Origin: Cristatella mucedo
Lineage: Eukaryota; Bryozoa; Phylactolaemata; Cristatellidae
DNA: 64,000 nucleotides
Direction: 5' to 3'
Assembly (NCBI GenBank): GCA_009760855.2
Contig: WPIO01000007.1
Coordinates: 11,968,501 to 12,032,500, forward strand
The notes beneath the pieces are model-generated. The model did no database searches. It was not told the DNA's origin and saw nothing but the letters and a program-made list of their open reading frames with translations. The position numbers and the translations under genes are program-made. Shown here one piece after another: positions 1 to 10,184 of this stretch; the stretch's first letter is position 1; the number at the start of each line of letters is the position of its first letter.

Positions 1-229
1 ACTCCGACACCTTGATTTCGAGCTGATTCAACGGGAGATATGCTGGCAGAGCTAATTATCGGTGTCAGCCTTTCCAATTTCAGAATCACACTGGGTTTGC
101 CCATAACTAGTAAGTTATTTGTATGTTCGTTTAGTTTAAAAAAATTCGCTGCCATCCATGTGTGGATGTCATCAATACATGCAGCAAGTGAGTTGAGAGA
201 ATTCGAGGATCTTGAAGTCTGGGAGGGAT
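1..229 (-). mobile_element. LINE-A fragment, reverse transcriptase C-terminal part
   Basis: Read on the minus strand this matches the part of LINE-A that encodes the stretch after the RT catalytic core (MAANFLKLNDDKTNLLVMGKP-like and SPVESARNL-like segments seen in the better copies at 14130-14951 and 24249-24920). It is cut off by the window edge on the 3' side and departs from the family at about 229, where the other copies continue with a GGGAGGGATCAAAGC-like sequence. No open frame survives. Assignment rests on alignment by eye to other copies in this window. Confidence 0.75.
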
Positions 230-369
230 AAGGTGGTGAAGGCTGTCCTCGTGCTGTTAAAAACTAGTACAGTTCCCCGGACTTCTGGCTGGCTGCCAAG
301 GTGCAAAGGTAAGCAAAGAGCATCGACTGACTGTTTGGGATCGTGCTTAGCTATATCCGTCGTTCGTTC

Positions 370-372
<3 letters not shown>

Positions 373-434
<62 letters not shown>
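373..434. repeat. (CT)n microsatellite
   Basis: About 31 uninterrupted CT units. The open frames across it are low-complexity Ser-Leu or Arg-Glu runs and are not genes. Confidence 0.97.
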
Positions 435-438
<4 letters not shown>

Positions 439-2609
439 TCGTTGCTATCGTGAGCTGAGAACTAGCCAACGGGTGGCCACTTACTGCGTCACATGGGTCA
501 CATAGGGGCAGAATGGACGCAATGCCGACATTTTTCAATGTGGGCCGTACTCAGCAGTAGGCAGTGCTACTTCGTAGCCTGTATTTAGGTATAATAGATC
601 CTGTTGGAGCGAGCAAAAGCGAGCTATATTGAACGACAGAGTGGTTAGGTTTTCATCTTCGAATACTAATAGGCATTGACTCTGCTTAGCTAGCTTCTTC
701 CTTGCTCTAGATACACTAACGCTGCACAAACAAAACCATTTGGCAATCTAAGTTTAGGCAAGACCAAACGTAAATGTCTCCAAGCTTTACCATCTGTGAA
801 AGCAAACAATCCGGCAAAAAGCTCAGCTGGCCACCAAGGCCATGCAATCACTCCCAGACGTTTAGACAGTCTGAGTCTCTTGACGGAGGCTTTCCAGCAA
901 TAATAGTTCATTTTGACCACATCTTTGGATGCTGTTTTTGAGAATTACTCAAGGAAAGTGCAGCATGCTGGAAGGTAATTTTAGACAATATGGCCCAAAT
1001 GAATATCAGTGCGGCTTAGAACTTTTACATAAACGAAGTATACGTAACAGGTATTCATTGTCTAATATTTATGGAGGAAGCTTCTGTAGCGATTGTCTCA
1101 AAAAACCACTGCTAACAGGACGTAAGAGCAGTAAATAAGGAAGCAGATATCGCTAAGATAGCAGGAGAAATGTATATAAGTGTTTGATATTGATAGGATT
1201 GGTAGGTTCGGACGCCGATGAGCTACTTTTTCGGTTCTAGAATTACATTTTTAGAGCCTCTCAGACCCAACTAATCTCAAGAAAGAACTCCTGGGCTCGA
1301 GCATTTTCTTTCACAGCCAAATAGCATTGAATGATTGAATGAATTGAAAATTGAATGAATTGAAGTGAATTGTGAAAATATCGATTCAAAATACCACTGC
1401 AGTGGGGAAAGCCATTTATTTCAGCACACGGCAAGTTATGAAAATGTGGCAATTGAAGCCAGGCTGATGCGAGGCCAACAGATTGGACAGCGGGATTGTG
1501 TTTTCGATATTGCCCAGCATTACCAGAGACCACCGTGCAACGCACGCTTTGGCACTCAGTACTCACAAACTGGTTGTGCTACCCCAGAACCAGCACTGGT
1601 AGAAGTAGCAGTAACAGCTAACGAAAGATAAATAGATGGTCCGGTTTTAATCACAATGTGGTCAATACAACAGAGATCAAAATAGTGATGTGTATAGGCG
1701 CTGCGAAAAAGCGGCTTGTTTCTGGCCACTACAATTACAATTGGCCGCCATTGTACGCTATCGAAGCATGTAGGCTATCACTACCAATGACCTCAGTTTG
1801 AATTGTTTCCAAATCTCCAGCACCGACGGTTGGTTCTGCATTTGGTTCAGCTTTTGACACCCTGTATTTTACGACCGCATGTAAAATTCGCCCTTTGTCT
1901 TGCTTCTGTACGCTGTTTGCTAATCCCGAGCTCTGATTCATCCCTGTGAACTTCGTACAAACTAATTGCTATGGCCATACAACACCACTCACTCGCTGAC
2001 TGCTGACCGGGCTTGAGCAGAAAAGCACCAATTTTTAGCGGATTCAATTTAAGCTTTAAATATAATACGCCAGAAAGAGAGAGAGAGAGAGAGTGGGAAG
2101 GAAGTCTTCTCAACGCCTTCTCGGGCAAGTAAAGAATGTTATCGATCTTCACGGACCGACAACAGAAGCGCTCGTGTTGGCCATAAAGGTAGTGACCAAG
2201 TAAAAGCATTTTTAACTGTCTCAAATCGTATGCACCTTAAGCTTCTGACATTTTCACGTGGCTCAGCTCAGCATAATTTGTTAGCTGAGTAAGTAGAGCC
2301 TACAGGGCACCTTATAATAGCCTGGTATTGGTTGAAAATATATCTCTCACGGACGACATTTCAACCTCTATAATAGAAGTCGGCCAACCTTAGGGACTAC
2401 CAGGCCATTTCGGGAGGTCAAGGAGGCACACTAGGCAAAAAGAAACTACTTCCACTCCGCAGGGCCGGCGAACCGGGCGTGGCCCGATGAACAGTCACAA
2501 CAGACGAGCACGGCAATTATAGGGGCAGACATGTATAGTCACTCGTCGGTCAGGGCCTTCTCTTTCAAACAAGCTCCTTAGATCATTTCTAAAAATAAAC
2601 AATAGCCAT
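435..2609. other. Unassigned stretch, no gene recognised
   Basis: Moderately AT-rich sequence with only short unrelated open frames. A degenerate TGAAT-type simple repeat lies at about 1325-1372 and a short (GA)n run at 2074-2092. I see no domain, tRNA, or match to the repeat families in the rest of the window. Confidence 0.5.
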
Positions 2610-3055
2610 AATGAATGGGGATCGAAACCACGACAATTCAATAGCATCCAATGATCCTGGATCCAACAATAAATAACTAGGCAGCGAATGGCCGGACTGG
2701 GATACTAGCCAGGCCGTATTAGGCCGAAAGGCTTAAAAACACATCTATTTAGGACAGCATTTAGTGGGTCCCTGTAATTCGTCCTTGATGTGCTTATGCA
2801 TGCTGACACTGTGCATGCTGCCACTAACCACATTTGCATGCTGACCCTGTGCATGTCACCTCTAACCATCTTATTTATTTTGTTTGTCTTTCAAGCATGA
2901 TATTACATACCATTCAATTGCATTTCCCTTTGCAGCAAATGTAAAGCGCCTAGAAAGAGATTTAGTTCTCTGAGGACGCTTTATCAAGTGCATTATTATT
3001 ATTATTATTATAAGGGCCGGAGTTTTCTGACCTCAGTTCTATGCTAACCTAGGTT
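2610..3055 (+). repeat. Repeat R, copy interrupted by LINE-A
   Basis: The left arm (2610-2732) and right arm (3018-3055) together align with 32813-32940: both contain CGAAACC(A/G)CGACAA, AATAAATAACTAGG, GCCGGACTGG and, after the insertion point, GGAGTTTTC(T/C)GACCTC. The two copies are about 80% similar by eye. The nature of repeat R is unknown: it has no open frame. The copy here carries a LINE-A insertion that the other copy lacks. Confidence 0.6.
2733..3011 (+). mobile_element. LINE-A, 5'-truncated 3' end (279 bp) with target-site duplication
   Basis: Begins at the sequence just before the LINE-A stop codon (TTAAAAACACATCTATTTAGG) and runs through the 3' UTR to the hairpin tail and an (ATT)n end. 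It is flanked by AAAGGC (2727-2732) and AAGGGC (3012-3017), a 6-bp near-perfect duplication. The homologous site at about 32920 has a single AAAGGC and no LINE, so both ends are well defined. Confidence 0.88.
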
Positions 3056-3819
3056 TGTTAGTTATTCAGTCCCAGTCTGACGTCGCGAAAACTATATTAC
3101 TGCTTCTACGTACACCGTAGTTATACGAACGTACATCGATGATGCGGGCCCGTCGGAAATGGTGAGGGAAGATAATTTGCGAATGTTTGTTTATGCGTAG
3201 CTGCAGCTTTCGGTGTCATAGTTACAACATTCCTCGCTACGCCTGCATTTAGAAAGCGATGGACACGCGGTATCTGATCTACCCACTATTCATCACACAA
3301 GGACTAACTACATAACTACATAGGGACTAACTGCATAGCTACATAGCTTTCACCCGTGCAAAACCACGCGAGACCTCGTGGGGCTTCAGCTTCTCCCTCA
3401 GTCTTTCCGGTACGTTTCCCCTGTCGCAACTTACGAACGGCATCATATTCAAGAATTGGTCGCGCTAGTGCTTCTTCTCTACCTTTTCGGCCCGTTTTTG
3501 CAGACAAGAACGGCTCCTTCTTTCAGCTTCTGCAGCAGCGCGCCGCCGCTCAACTCCGCATCTTCTAGAGTCTCTCCATCAGGTTGTTGCGGGGGAGGGA
3601 GGGAGGGAGGAAGACATTTCCTTCAGCTTCTGCTGGCGGTGGATCTTGTGGCATTCATTCGTCAAACGCACAGGCTGCGACTGCAACGGCTGGGATTAAT
3701 TTGCCGCCATTTATATATAAAACCAGTAGAAACGAAGCGTAAAAGTAGGTAGCCCAAAAGTAAGACTCAGACCTTACACAAATCAGGCAGTTGTCCACTA
3801 TGCCAGTGCGGTATGCGAA
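3056..3819. other. Unassigned stretch
   Basis: No recognised gene or repeat family. Contains a short AACTACATAG-type tandem duplication near 3304-3345 and a GGGA run near 3591-3610. Open frames on both strands between 3316 and 3752 overlap each other and show no domain. Confidence 0.45.
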
Positions 3820-3977
3820 GTGGAAGAGCACTGAAAGCGGAAGAGCGCCGGAAGAGGAAGAGTGCCGGAAGCGTAAGAGCACCGGTAGCAGAAGAGCGCC
3901 GGAAGCGGAAAAGCGCCAGAAGTGAAAGACCACCGCTAGCGAAAGAGCTCTGGAAGTGGAAGAGCGCCGGAAGCACC
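3820..3977. repeat. 17-bp minisatellite, about nine units
   Basis: Successive 17-bp units related to GCGGAAGAGCGCCGGAA, starting GTGGAAGAGCACTGAAA and ending GTGGAAGAGCGCCGGAA then GCACC. Units differ at one to five positions. Because 17 is not a multiple of three, successive units fall in different reading frames, so the 70-residue basic open frame across it is a by-product, not a protein repeat. It directly precedes the GA tract at 4001. Confidence 0.85.
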
Positions 3978-4000
3978 GGTCGTCACTTTGGGCGTACTGC

Positions 4001-4165
<165 letters not shown>

Positions 4166-4280
4166 CAGCAATCTGCTGGAACGCCATAGCCACCCTTGTA
4201 AAAACACTTTTCAATTCACACACGATTAAAGGTTTTTAATTTATAGCATCTCACTATTCAATTTCAACTATGAAAGTTTA

Positions 4281-4440
4281 TGTTTGGCCCGGTAGATGAG
4301 CAGCTCGCCTTTAATGACCGAGGTCAAGGTGAATGCATTCGATGATTGAGGTCAGGGGCTCGAGCCCTGCATCATTTGTGAAGCGACTAGATAGAGATTA
4401 ATTTTTCTCGGGGTGCTATACACAGGAATTGTTCCACAAA
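4281..4440 (+). mobile_element. SINE1 copy, variant with extra spacer
   Basis: The tRNA-like head has an A-box-like GTTTGGCCCGGTAGATGAGC and a B box GGGGCTCGAGCCCTG. The 3' half (GTGAAGCGACTAGATAGAG ... TTTCTCGGGGTGCTATA) matches the SINE1 tail. Between the two boxes it carries the extra segment CCGAGGTCAAGGTGAATGCA, shared with the copy at 28903 but absent from those at 9738, 36509 and 51998. Confidence 0.7.
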
Positions 4441-4683
4441 AATAAAGAAAACCATCAACAACGGCACCGATGCATTGTCATTGTCGATGTGATCATGCGA
4501 TCATTGTCGATGTGACGGTGCCGTTCGACGACAGCAAGGATGCCTTGGTGGTGGTGGCCCGGAAAAGGTTGACAAGTTTAGTGTCATAACCTGGTCTCTC
4601 CAGACCACCGGCTACCGGACGGCAGTTTGAGGCCATTCGTGGTTATTTACCCTAGCTTATTGTATGAGCAGATATGATAGTAA
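4441..4683. other. Short unassigned stretch
   Basis: Contains an imperfect internal duplication (ATTGTCGATGTGA at about 4481 and 4504). Nothing else is recognised. Confidence 0.4.
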
Positions 4684-4807
4684 TACGACTGCCATCACCG
4701 CTCGCAGCGGCAATAAAGGATCGCCCACAGCAGGATGCAAAACCACGACCTCGGGACCGAGGTGGTGGAAAGCAGCTGCCTTACCTAGTGAGCTATCACG
4801 GCTCACC
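4684..4807 (-). mobile_element. SINE2 copy
   Basis: On the minus strand it reads GGTGAGCCGTGATAGCTCAC..AGGTAAGGC then CCCGAGGTCG and GGGCGATCCTTTATTGCC. It aligns with the plus-strand copy at 10012 (TGGCACACCAGGTAAGGCGG; GGTCGATTCC) and with the minus copy at 40405-40622. The tRNA-like A and B boxes are recognisable, the B box being degenerate here. Confidence 0.6.
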
Positions 4808-4854
4808 ACTATAGAAGATTACCAAATGATTGGCGGTATCCTCCGAAAGCACTG

Positions 4855-5050
4855 GCATAGTTTACGCAGGTACATGCACACAAAAATAAATTACAGACAC
4901 CGGCCAAACGCTGTCGTGAACAGGCTATTTGTAAGCTTCTTTCTAAATGTCGTCGTGTTAAGGGATGCTGTAGCGTTCGTCATTGGTGATTTCCACGCTT
5001 TGGGTGCATAGGTAAGAAAAAAATTGGTCTTCAAAGGTTTTCAGGTTCGT
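4855..5050 (-). mobile_element. LINE-A' fragment, C-terminal coding end and 3' UTR
   Basis: On the minus strand it matches the end of the LINE-A/A' reading frame (PKAWNSLP ... FKKNLK-like) and the following 3' UTR. It is diverged from LINE-A and closer to the copies at 37206 and 61232. No intact frame. Confidence 0.5.
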
Positions 5051-5065
5051 GAGGGGTATGGAATG

Positions 5066-5146
5066 TAATGCAACGTATCTCCTTCTGCAACTCCACAAAT
5101 TCATAAAGACTATGCGGTTGTTATGCAGGAGAGTTTTGTAAAGGCC
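5066..5146 (-). mobile_element. LINE-B, 3'-end fragment (about 80 bp)
   Basis: Matches the LINE-B 3' UTR on the minus strand: AATGTAATGCAACGTATCTCC, then AACTCCACAAATTCATAAAGAC, then GCAGGAGAGTTTTGTA. The same block begins the larger copy at 5180, so this is an independent truncated insertion next to it. Confidence 0.75.
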
Positions 5147-5179
5147 AAAAATGACCAATATCGTGGGCTCAAGCCAGCA

Positions 5180-6573
5180 TGGTATGTAATGTAATGTTGT
5201 AATGTATCTCCGTCAGTAACTCCACAAAGTCATAAAGACCATGTGGGTGTTACGCAGGAGAGTTTTGTATAGCGCACTCACGGCCTAAGCGGTTTTTGGT
5301 ACGCATTTGGTAGCCAACCGACTTCGTCTCACGCAACAAAGAGAAGGTGGGAAGCATAGCAGAGTCAGGAGAGCAGTTGAGGTAGTGAGCAGCATAGAAG
5401 TAGCAGCTCAGGACCGCTGAAAAGGATGAGCCATACATAGCCGGCAGTAGGAGAGTAGTTGTCGTAGCGTAAGAATTTTGGAAGCGAGTTCCACACTCTA
5501 GGAACTACAGAGTAAAAGCTTCTGTCGCCAACGGTCTGTAAGCGGAGGAATAGAACAGCTAACTAATTGTCCACAAAGGACCTGAGGGCGCGAAGAGGCT
5601 GAAACTGATGACGCAGTTCAGCTAGGTACGAAGGAGCCGAGCCCTGGCGGGCCTTCTGGGTCAGCGTAAGAACTTTGCTCAGTATTCATTGCTCAACCGG
5701 CATCCATCCTAGCTCTTTTAGCAAAGGAGACACGTGCTCAAACTTCTGGGACTTGAAGACTAGCCTTGCAGCCATATTCATAGTCAGCTGCAGTGGCCAA
5801 GTTGCTTTCTTTGGCAGCCCAGTCAAAAGGGAATTACAATAATCAAGCCGAGACAGAACTAAGGAGCTAGTTAAATTTTTTGCAAGCCACCGTGGAAGAC
5901 AGCTCCTAATCATTGACATTCCCGTCATCGCTGCCAAGTAGAATGTCATTGTTAACACGGAGGAGAGCAGTTTCAGTGGAGCGCTGCCTCTTGAATCCTG
6001 GTGGAAATGTTTCTGACGTTTCACTCTTTTCAATAAATTCAACCAGCTGCTTAGCAATAGTGTTTTAAAGAATCTTTGACTAGAAAGGAAGAAGGGAAAT
6101 TGGGCGATAGTTTGCAAGGACCTCTGTATCTAATCCAGTCTTTTTAATTATGGGTCGAACGATTGCCGATTTGACGGACTTGGGTACGACCCCTTTTTTC
6201 CAAAGAATCATTAAAACTCTCGGTTATGGCAGGGCTAGGTTGGTCTGCAAGTGAAGACCGCAGGGATGATGGTATAGGGTCTTCAGGAGACGAGCTCTTT
6301 TTGCTAGACCTTATTAAGGTAGCCACATCGCATGCAGAAACCTCGGGGAACCTTTTAAGGAAGGTCACATGTTGTGGAACCGCGGTTGCTTTAGTCGGAG
6401 GGGTCTTTAAAGAGGCACGAATGTGCATTATTGTTTCAGTAAAGAAGGCTGAAAACTTTTCGGCTGAGCCGTAACTATCTGGGGAGTCAGATTTCTCAGC
6501 ATTGGCCAGTAAATGGTTTACTGTCCTATAAATCTGTTTTGGGTCCGAGTGGCAGGAATTCAGCTTTCGGATG
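5180..6573 (-). mobile_element. LINE-B, internally deleted copy
   Basis: Minus-strand LINE-B from its 3' end into the region before the RT fingers. Recognisable pieces are the C-terminal FGDRSFCSVVPRVWNSLPKFLR-like tail, the thumb/connection stretch LVLSRLDYCNSLLTGLPKKA (5800-5880), and upstream the [24 protein letters not shown] stretch (about 6190-6290), related to the 10657-11016 copy. Around 5945-5980 the sequence jumps from the post-catalytic region to a region before the active site, so the RT catalytic core is missing. The frame is broken repeatedly. Confidence 0.85.
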
Positions 6574-6579
6574 AAAGAG

Positions 6580-6848
6580 CCGGAGAATGAAGGGAACTAT
6601 AAGTGAGTGACAGAGCCGTTAAGTCGATGCATTGTATGACTGGGAGCTAGTGCAGGTCGGCGAGAAGTAGTGTAATCTGGGAATTGCAAAGCTCACGACA
6701 GATGAGCGTAGATGCAGAGTTTAGCAACAACTGTAAGCGCGAGATTGCACAAGCAGGGAGACCAGCAAGCTGTAAGTTACAGAAGTCAAGACGAGGTGTT
6801 ACAATTGCATGGACCAATTTAGATGTTGTATCCCTGTCTAATATATGT
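6580..6848 (-). mobile_element. LINE-A internal fragment, post-catalytic RT
   Basis: On the minus strand it matches the LINE-A stretch encoding HAFVTSRLDFCNSLLTGLP / RLQLVQNSAARL / LHWLPVKQ-like residues. It has no 3' tail and is joined directly to the 5' end of the LINE-B fragment at 6573. Confidence 0.75.
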
Positions 6849-6935
6849 TACTAAATAAATACATAGAAATGATATAAATAAAAAAATATAAATAAATAGA
6901 AATAAAAATAAATAGAAGAAATGAATATAAGATAT
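6849..6935. repeat. A-rich (AAAT/ATAA)n simple repeat
   Basis: About 85 bp of ATAAAT-type units. It lies between a LINE-A and a LINE-B fragment and may be the expanded tail of a lost insertion. Confidence 0.8.
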
Positions 6936-6942
6936 AAATTGA

Positions 6943-7057
6943 TGTGCAGGACAGTTTTCTGTAGCACACTCAAACTGTAAGCTGCTTTCGATACACACTA
7001 AGTAGCCGAAAAAGTTAGAAAGTGAGAAGCATAGTTTAGTCGCGACAGCAGTTAAGT
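6943..7057 (-). mobile_element. LINE-B 3'-end fragment
   Basis: Matches the last coding segment of LINE-B (CAGGACAGTTTTCTGTAGC; AGCTGCTTTCGATACACAC; GTGAGAAGCATAG). It is joined at 7058 to the (AAT)n tail of the next LINE-A copy. Confidence 0.7.
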
Positions 7058-7059
7058 TA

Positions 7060-8572
7060 ATAATAATACACTTGACAAAGCGCCCTCAGAGAACTCATTG
7101 TCTTTCTAGGCGCTTTACATTTGCTGCAAAAGAAACGCAATCGAATGTTGAGTGGTATCATGCTTGATAAATAACAATAATAAAACGGTTAGAGATGAGA
7201 TGCATAGGGTCATCATGCCAGTGTGGTTAGTGGCAGCATCCAGCAGTGTCAGAACGCATAAGCACGTAAAGGACGAATCACAGGAACCCACTAAATGCTG
7301 TCATAAATAGGTGAGTTTATAATTTCTTTTGTAAATGTGGTCAAGTCAAAGGATGTCGTGACACAAGTCGGGGAGTGAGTTGCAGGCTTTGGGGGCGAAC
7401 GAATTTAAGGTAAGTACTCCAAAAGATTTGAGGTTTGTACGTGGTATAGGTAAACAGCTAGATTCCTAAAAGCAGGTGTTACGATGCTTAGCCTGATGGG
7501 GGAGTAGATCTGGTAGGTAGGCTGGAGCAAAAAATGAAGGGACCTAAAAGTGAGTGATTACACCTTAAATTCAATTAGTTGCTTGACCGGTAGCCAGTGC
7601 AGGTCGGCGAGAAGTGGTGTGATGTGGCAACTGCGATGCTCACAAGAGACAAGCCTAGCTGCAGAGTTTTGCAACAGCTGTAAGTGCCTGGTTGCACATG
7701 ATAGCACAGCTTTGGCCTATCCAATTTTTGAATCACACTTGGTGGTTTGCCCCTAGCTAGTAAATTAGTTTTATCGTCATTCAATTTAAGACAACTGGCT
7801 GCCATCCATGTGCTGATTTCATCAATACATGTAGCAAGGGAGTTGAGAGAATTCGACTTGCTTGAGGACTGGGAGGGATCAAAGCAAAGGTACAACTGAG
7901 CGTTATTCGCATAGAAGTGAAAGCCTAGATGGCGCTTGGCAATCACATCGGCAAGAGGGAGAGTATAAATCGTGAAAAGAACCGGACCGAGCACGGAGTT
8001 TTGAGGTATCCCGTATTTTTGAGGTACCTCGGATTATCTTCGTCCATTCACATCAATACTCTGGAGTTTCCCACTGAGGTAGGACCTGAACCTTTTGCAG
8101 AGCTGTGCAGGTATGCTCAGGCGAGATGAGAGGCGCTCGAGAAGAACTTGGTGATTGATTTTATGAAAAGCTGCCGAAATATCGACCAAAACAAGCAAAT
8201 ATACTCAACATGTCTGCATTCCTAATTATCATTGTACACTCGAAGCAATGCAGACTCTGTAGAGTGATTATCTCTAAAGCCAAACTGGAACTTAATAGCA
8301 AGGTTGAAGTTTCAAAATATGAGTTCAGCTGGTCTGTCACGACTCGCTCCAGTGTAGAAGTTAGACTAAGTTGAATTGGGCGATAGTTGCTCAAGTTCTC
8401 TTTGTCTAGTGTCAATTTCTTGAGTAATCACCTGACTACAGCTCTTTTGAAAGGTGCTGGGATATGACATGAGGCTAGTAACATATGGATGATGTTACTT
8501 AGGTATGGCATCAGCAGATCAATGCTACGTAGGAGTAGGATAGTGGAAATGGTGTCTAAGGGACTTGTCGAC
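7060..8572 (-). mobile_element. LINE-A, about 1.5 kb 3' portion including RT core
   Basis: Starts (minus-strand 3' end) with (AAT)n and the hairpin tail, then 3' UTR, C-terminal coding end and RT. The frame 7575-7994 encodes MLGPVLFTIYTLPLADVI and continues with HFYANNAQLY. The catalytic YADD motif has become YANN, so this RT is dead. The segment at 8161-8415 encodes an NYRPIQLSLTSTLERVV-like stretch of RT motif 1 or 2. It ends where LINE-B sequence begins at 8573. Confidence 0.88.
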
Positions 8573-9640
8573 TTTTTAAGAGTAGTATGGAAGTAGTTGT
8601 GTGGGGCTATTCCAAAGGATTTGCCATAGTCTGCAGGAGGAGAGCATATACTTGTTGCCTAAGAATTTCGGTAGTGAGTTCCACAGTTTAGGACCTGAGA
8701 CCAAAAACTTCAATCGCAAATGGTCTTCATCCGGACGAATGTAATAGCTAGTGTGTTGTCCAGAGAGGACACGATAAAGCTTAAACATGTCCAGCAGTCC
8801 AGCTAGGTTTGAAGGAGCCGAGCCATATGGGCCATTTGAGTCGCAGTAAAAACTGTATTCTGTATCCGTTAATCAACTGGAAGCCATTGAAGCTCCTTTA
8901 ACAAAGGAGACACATGTTCAAACCACTTGGATTTGTAAATTAGCTTTGAAGCCATATTCATAATAATAATAATGATAATTCACTTGATAAAGCGCCCTCA
9001 GAGAACTTAATCTCTCTCTAGGCGCTTTACATTTGCTGTAAAGTGATCACTTGCTGCAGTGGCCAATTGGCATTTTTGGTTGCCCAGCCAAAATGGAATT
9101 GCAATAGACTTTCCTGGACAAAACCAGGGAGCCAGTTAAATTGTTGGCAAGCCATTGTGGTAGACAGTTCGTAATCTTTCATAGTGATCGGACGTGATAG
9201 TTAGCTGCGGGTGCAGTTTAGTCAACGAAAATTAAAAAATTTCATCCGTTTTCAAAAACGGCACCTCAATTTCAAGCACGCCGTGGCGGTCGCAAAACAG
9301 CATCACCCATCAGAAGAGCATATTCATCTAGATCAGCCACATACTTGGGGTGTTCTATAAGTAGCTGTTTTGTTTTATCGTCGTTAAGTTCAAGGAAATT
9401 GGCTACAACGACATCCAGGATCGAACTCTATAAGGCAAGCATTCAGTTCGTCGGTAGCTGCAGCCGATTCTGGGTGTTGCAAAACCGAAGCAGCTGATTA
9501 TCATCAGCATAGAAGTGACAGCCAGCTACATGGACTAGACACACTTCTGCCTGTAGTTCAGTATTCAGTAAATGAAAAATAGCAGAGACCGAGGATGGAC
9601 CCTTGTCGGATTTCACATGTGAATGATCTAATAGATAAAA
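8573..9640 (-). mobile_element. LINE-B, RT to C-terminus, interrupted by a LINE-A tail
   Basis: Minus-strand LINE-B. The C-terminal segment is at 8576-8788 (GPKLWNSLPKFLGNKYM-like) and the post-catalytic region at 8850-9240. An RT segment at 9443-9640 encodes GCHFYADDNQLL, with the YADD motif intact. An 87-bp LINE-A tail is inserted at 8959-9045. The copy ends in a poly-C run at about 9640. Confidence 0.82.
8959..9045 (-). mobile_element. LINE-A tail-only insertion inside LINE-B
   Basis: Only the (AAT)n end plus hairpin (CACTTGATAAAGCGCCCTC ... TCTAGGCGCTTTACATTTGC) is present, between LINE-B AGCCATATTCAT and GCTGCAGTGGCCAA, which are contiguous in the LINE-B copy at about 5775. This shows LINE-A was still moving after this LINE-B inserted. 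Confidence 0.85.
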
Positions 9641-9737
9641 CCTAACCCCCCCCCACACGACATGGATTACACAGGATAGTACAAGGATGCCCGCCCCACT
9701 GACCTTGTGGTGTGCCCGCTGACCCTCTCGGATCATT

Positions 9738-9886
9738 GCCGAGCTGGTTTGGTCCAGCGGTTAAAGAGCTCGCCACGACCAAGGTCTGGCAGAGGTCATG
9801 GGCTCGATCCCCAAGGCATATGTGAAGTGCCTTAATAGAGATCAAGTTATCTTAGGGCGCTGTACAAATGAATCGTATTTTATTGT
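9738..9886 (+). mobile_element. SINE1 copy
   Basis: The tRNA-like head GCCGAGCTGGTTTGGTCCAG CGGTTAA carries the A box and GGGCTCGATCCCC the B box. The tail GTGAAGTGCCTTAATAGAGA ... TTATCTTAGGGCGCTGTACA resembles the LINE-A hairpin tail. Nearly the same sequence recurs at 36509 and 51998. Confidence 0.85.
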
Positions 9887-10011
9887 TCAATCTTGTTTAG
9901 TGCTCCTGCTCTCTTGTACGTGCACGGTAATGTCGAACTTGTCCACCGATGTAACTTAAAAAGCGTTGACGTAGACACATTTTTTAAATCTTTTTGTGAT
10001 ATAGGTCTTCA

Positions 10012-10180
10012 TTGGTGAGCCGTGATGGCACACCAGGTAAGGCGGTTGCTTTCACGACGTTGGTCCCGAGGTCGATTCCTGCGGTGGGCGATTCTTTATC
10101 GCCACTGCAAGCGGTAGTGATAGCCGGAAAGGCTCATCTGATGCTATACAAAAAGAGGCTGTTTAATCAGTTAGGATTTA
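10012..10180 (+). mobile_element. SINE2 copy
   Basis: The tRNA-like head has A box TGGCACACCAGGTAAGGCGG and B box GAGGTCGATTCCTGC. It is followed by GGGCGATTCTTTATCGCC, a short inverted repeat, then GCCGGAAAGGCTC and GCTATACAAAAAGAGGCTG. The same order of elements occurs at 40405-40622 and 4684-4807. Confidence 0.68.
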
Positions 10181-10184
10181 TTAA

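Noticed and set aside
9738-9886. Functional tRNA gene
   Set aside because: A and B boxes are recognisable but no cloverleaf acceptor or anticodon stem closes, and the same sequence recurs in several copies with a LINE-like tail, so it is a SINE.
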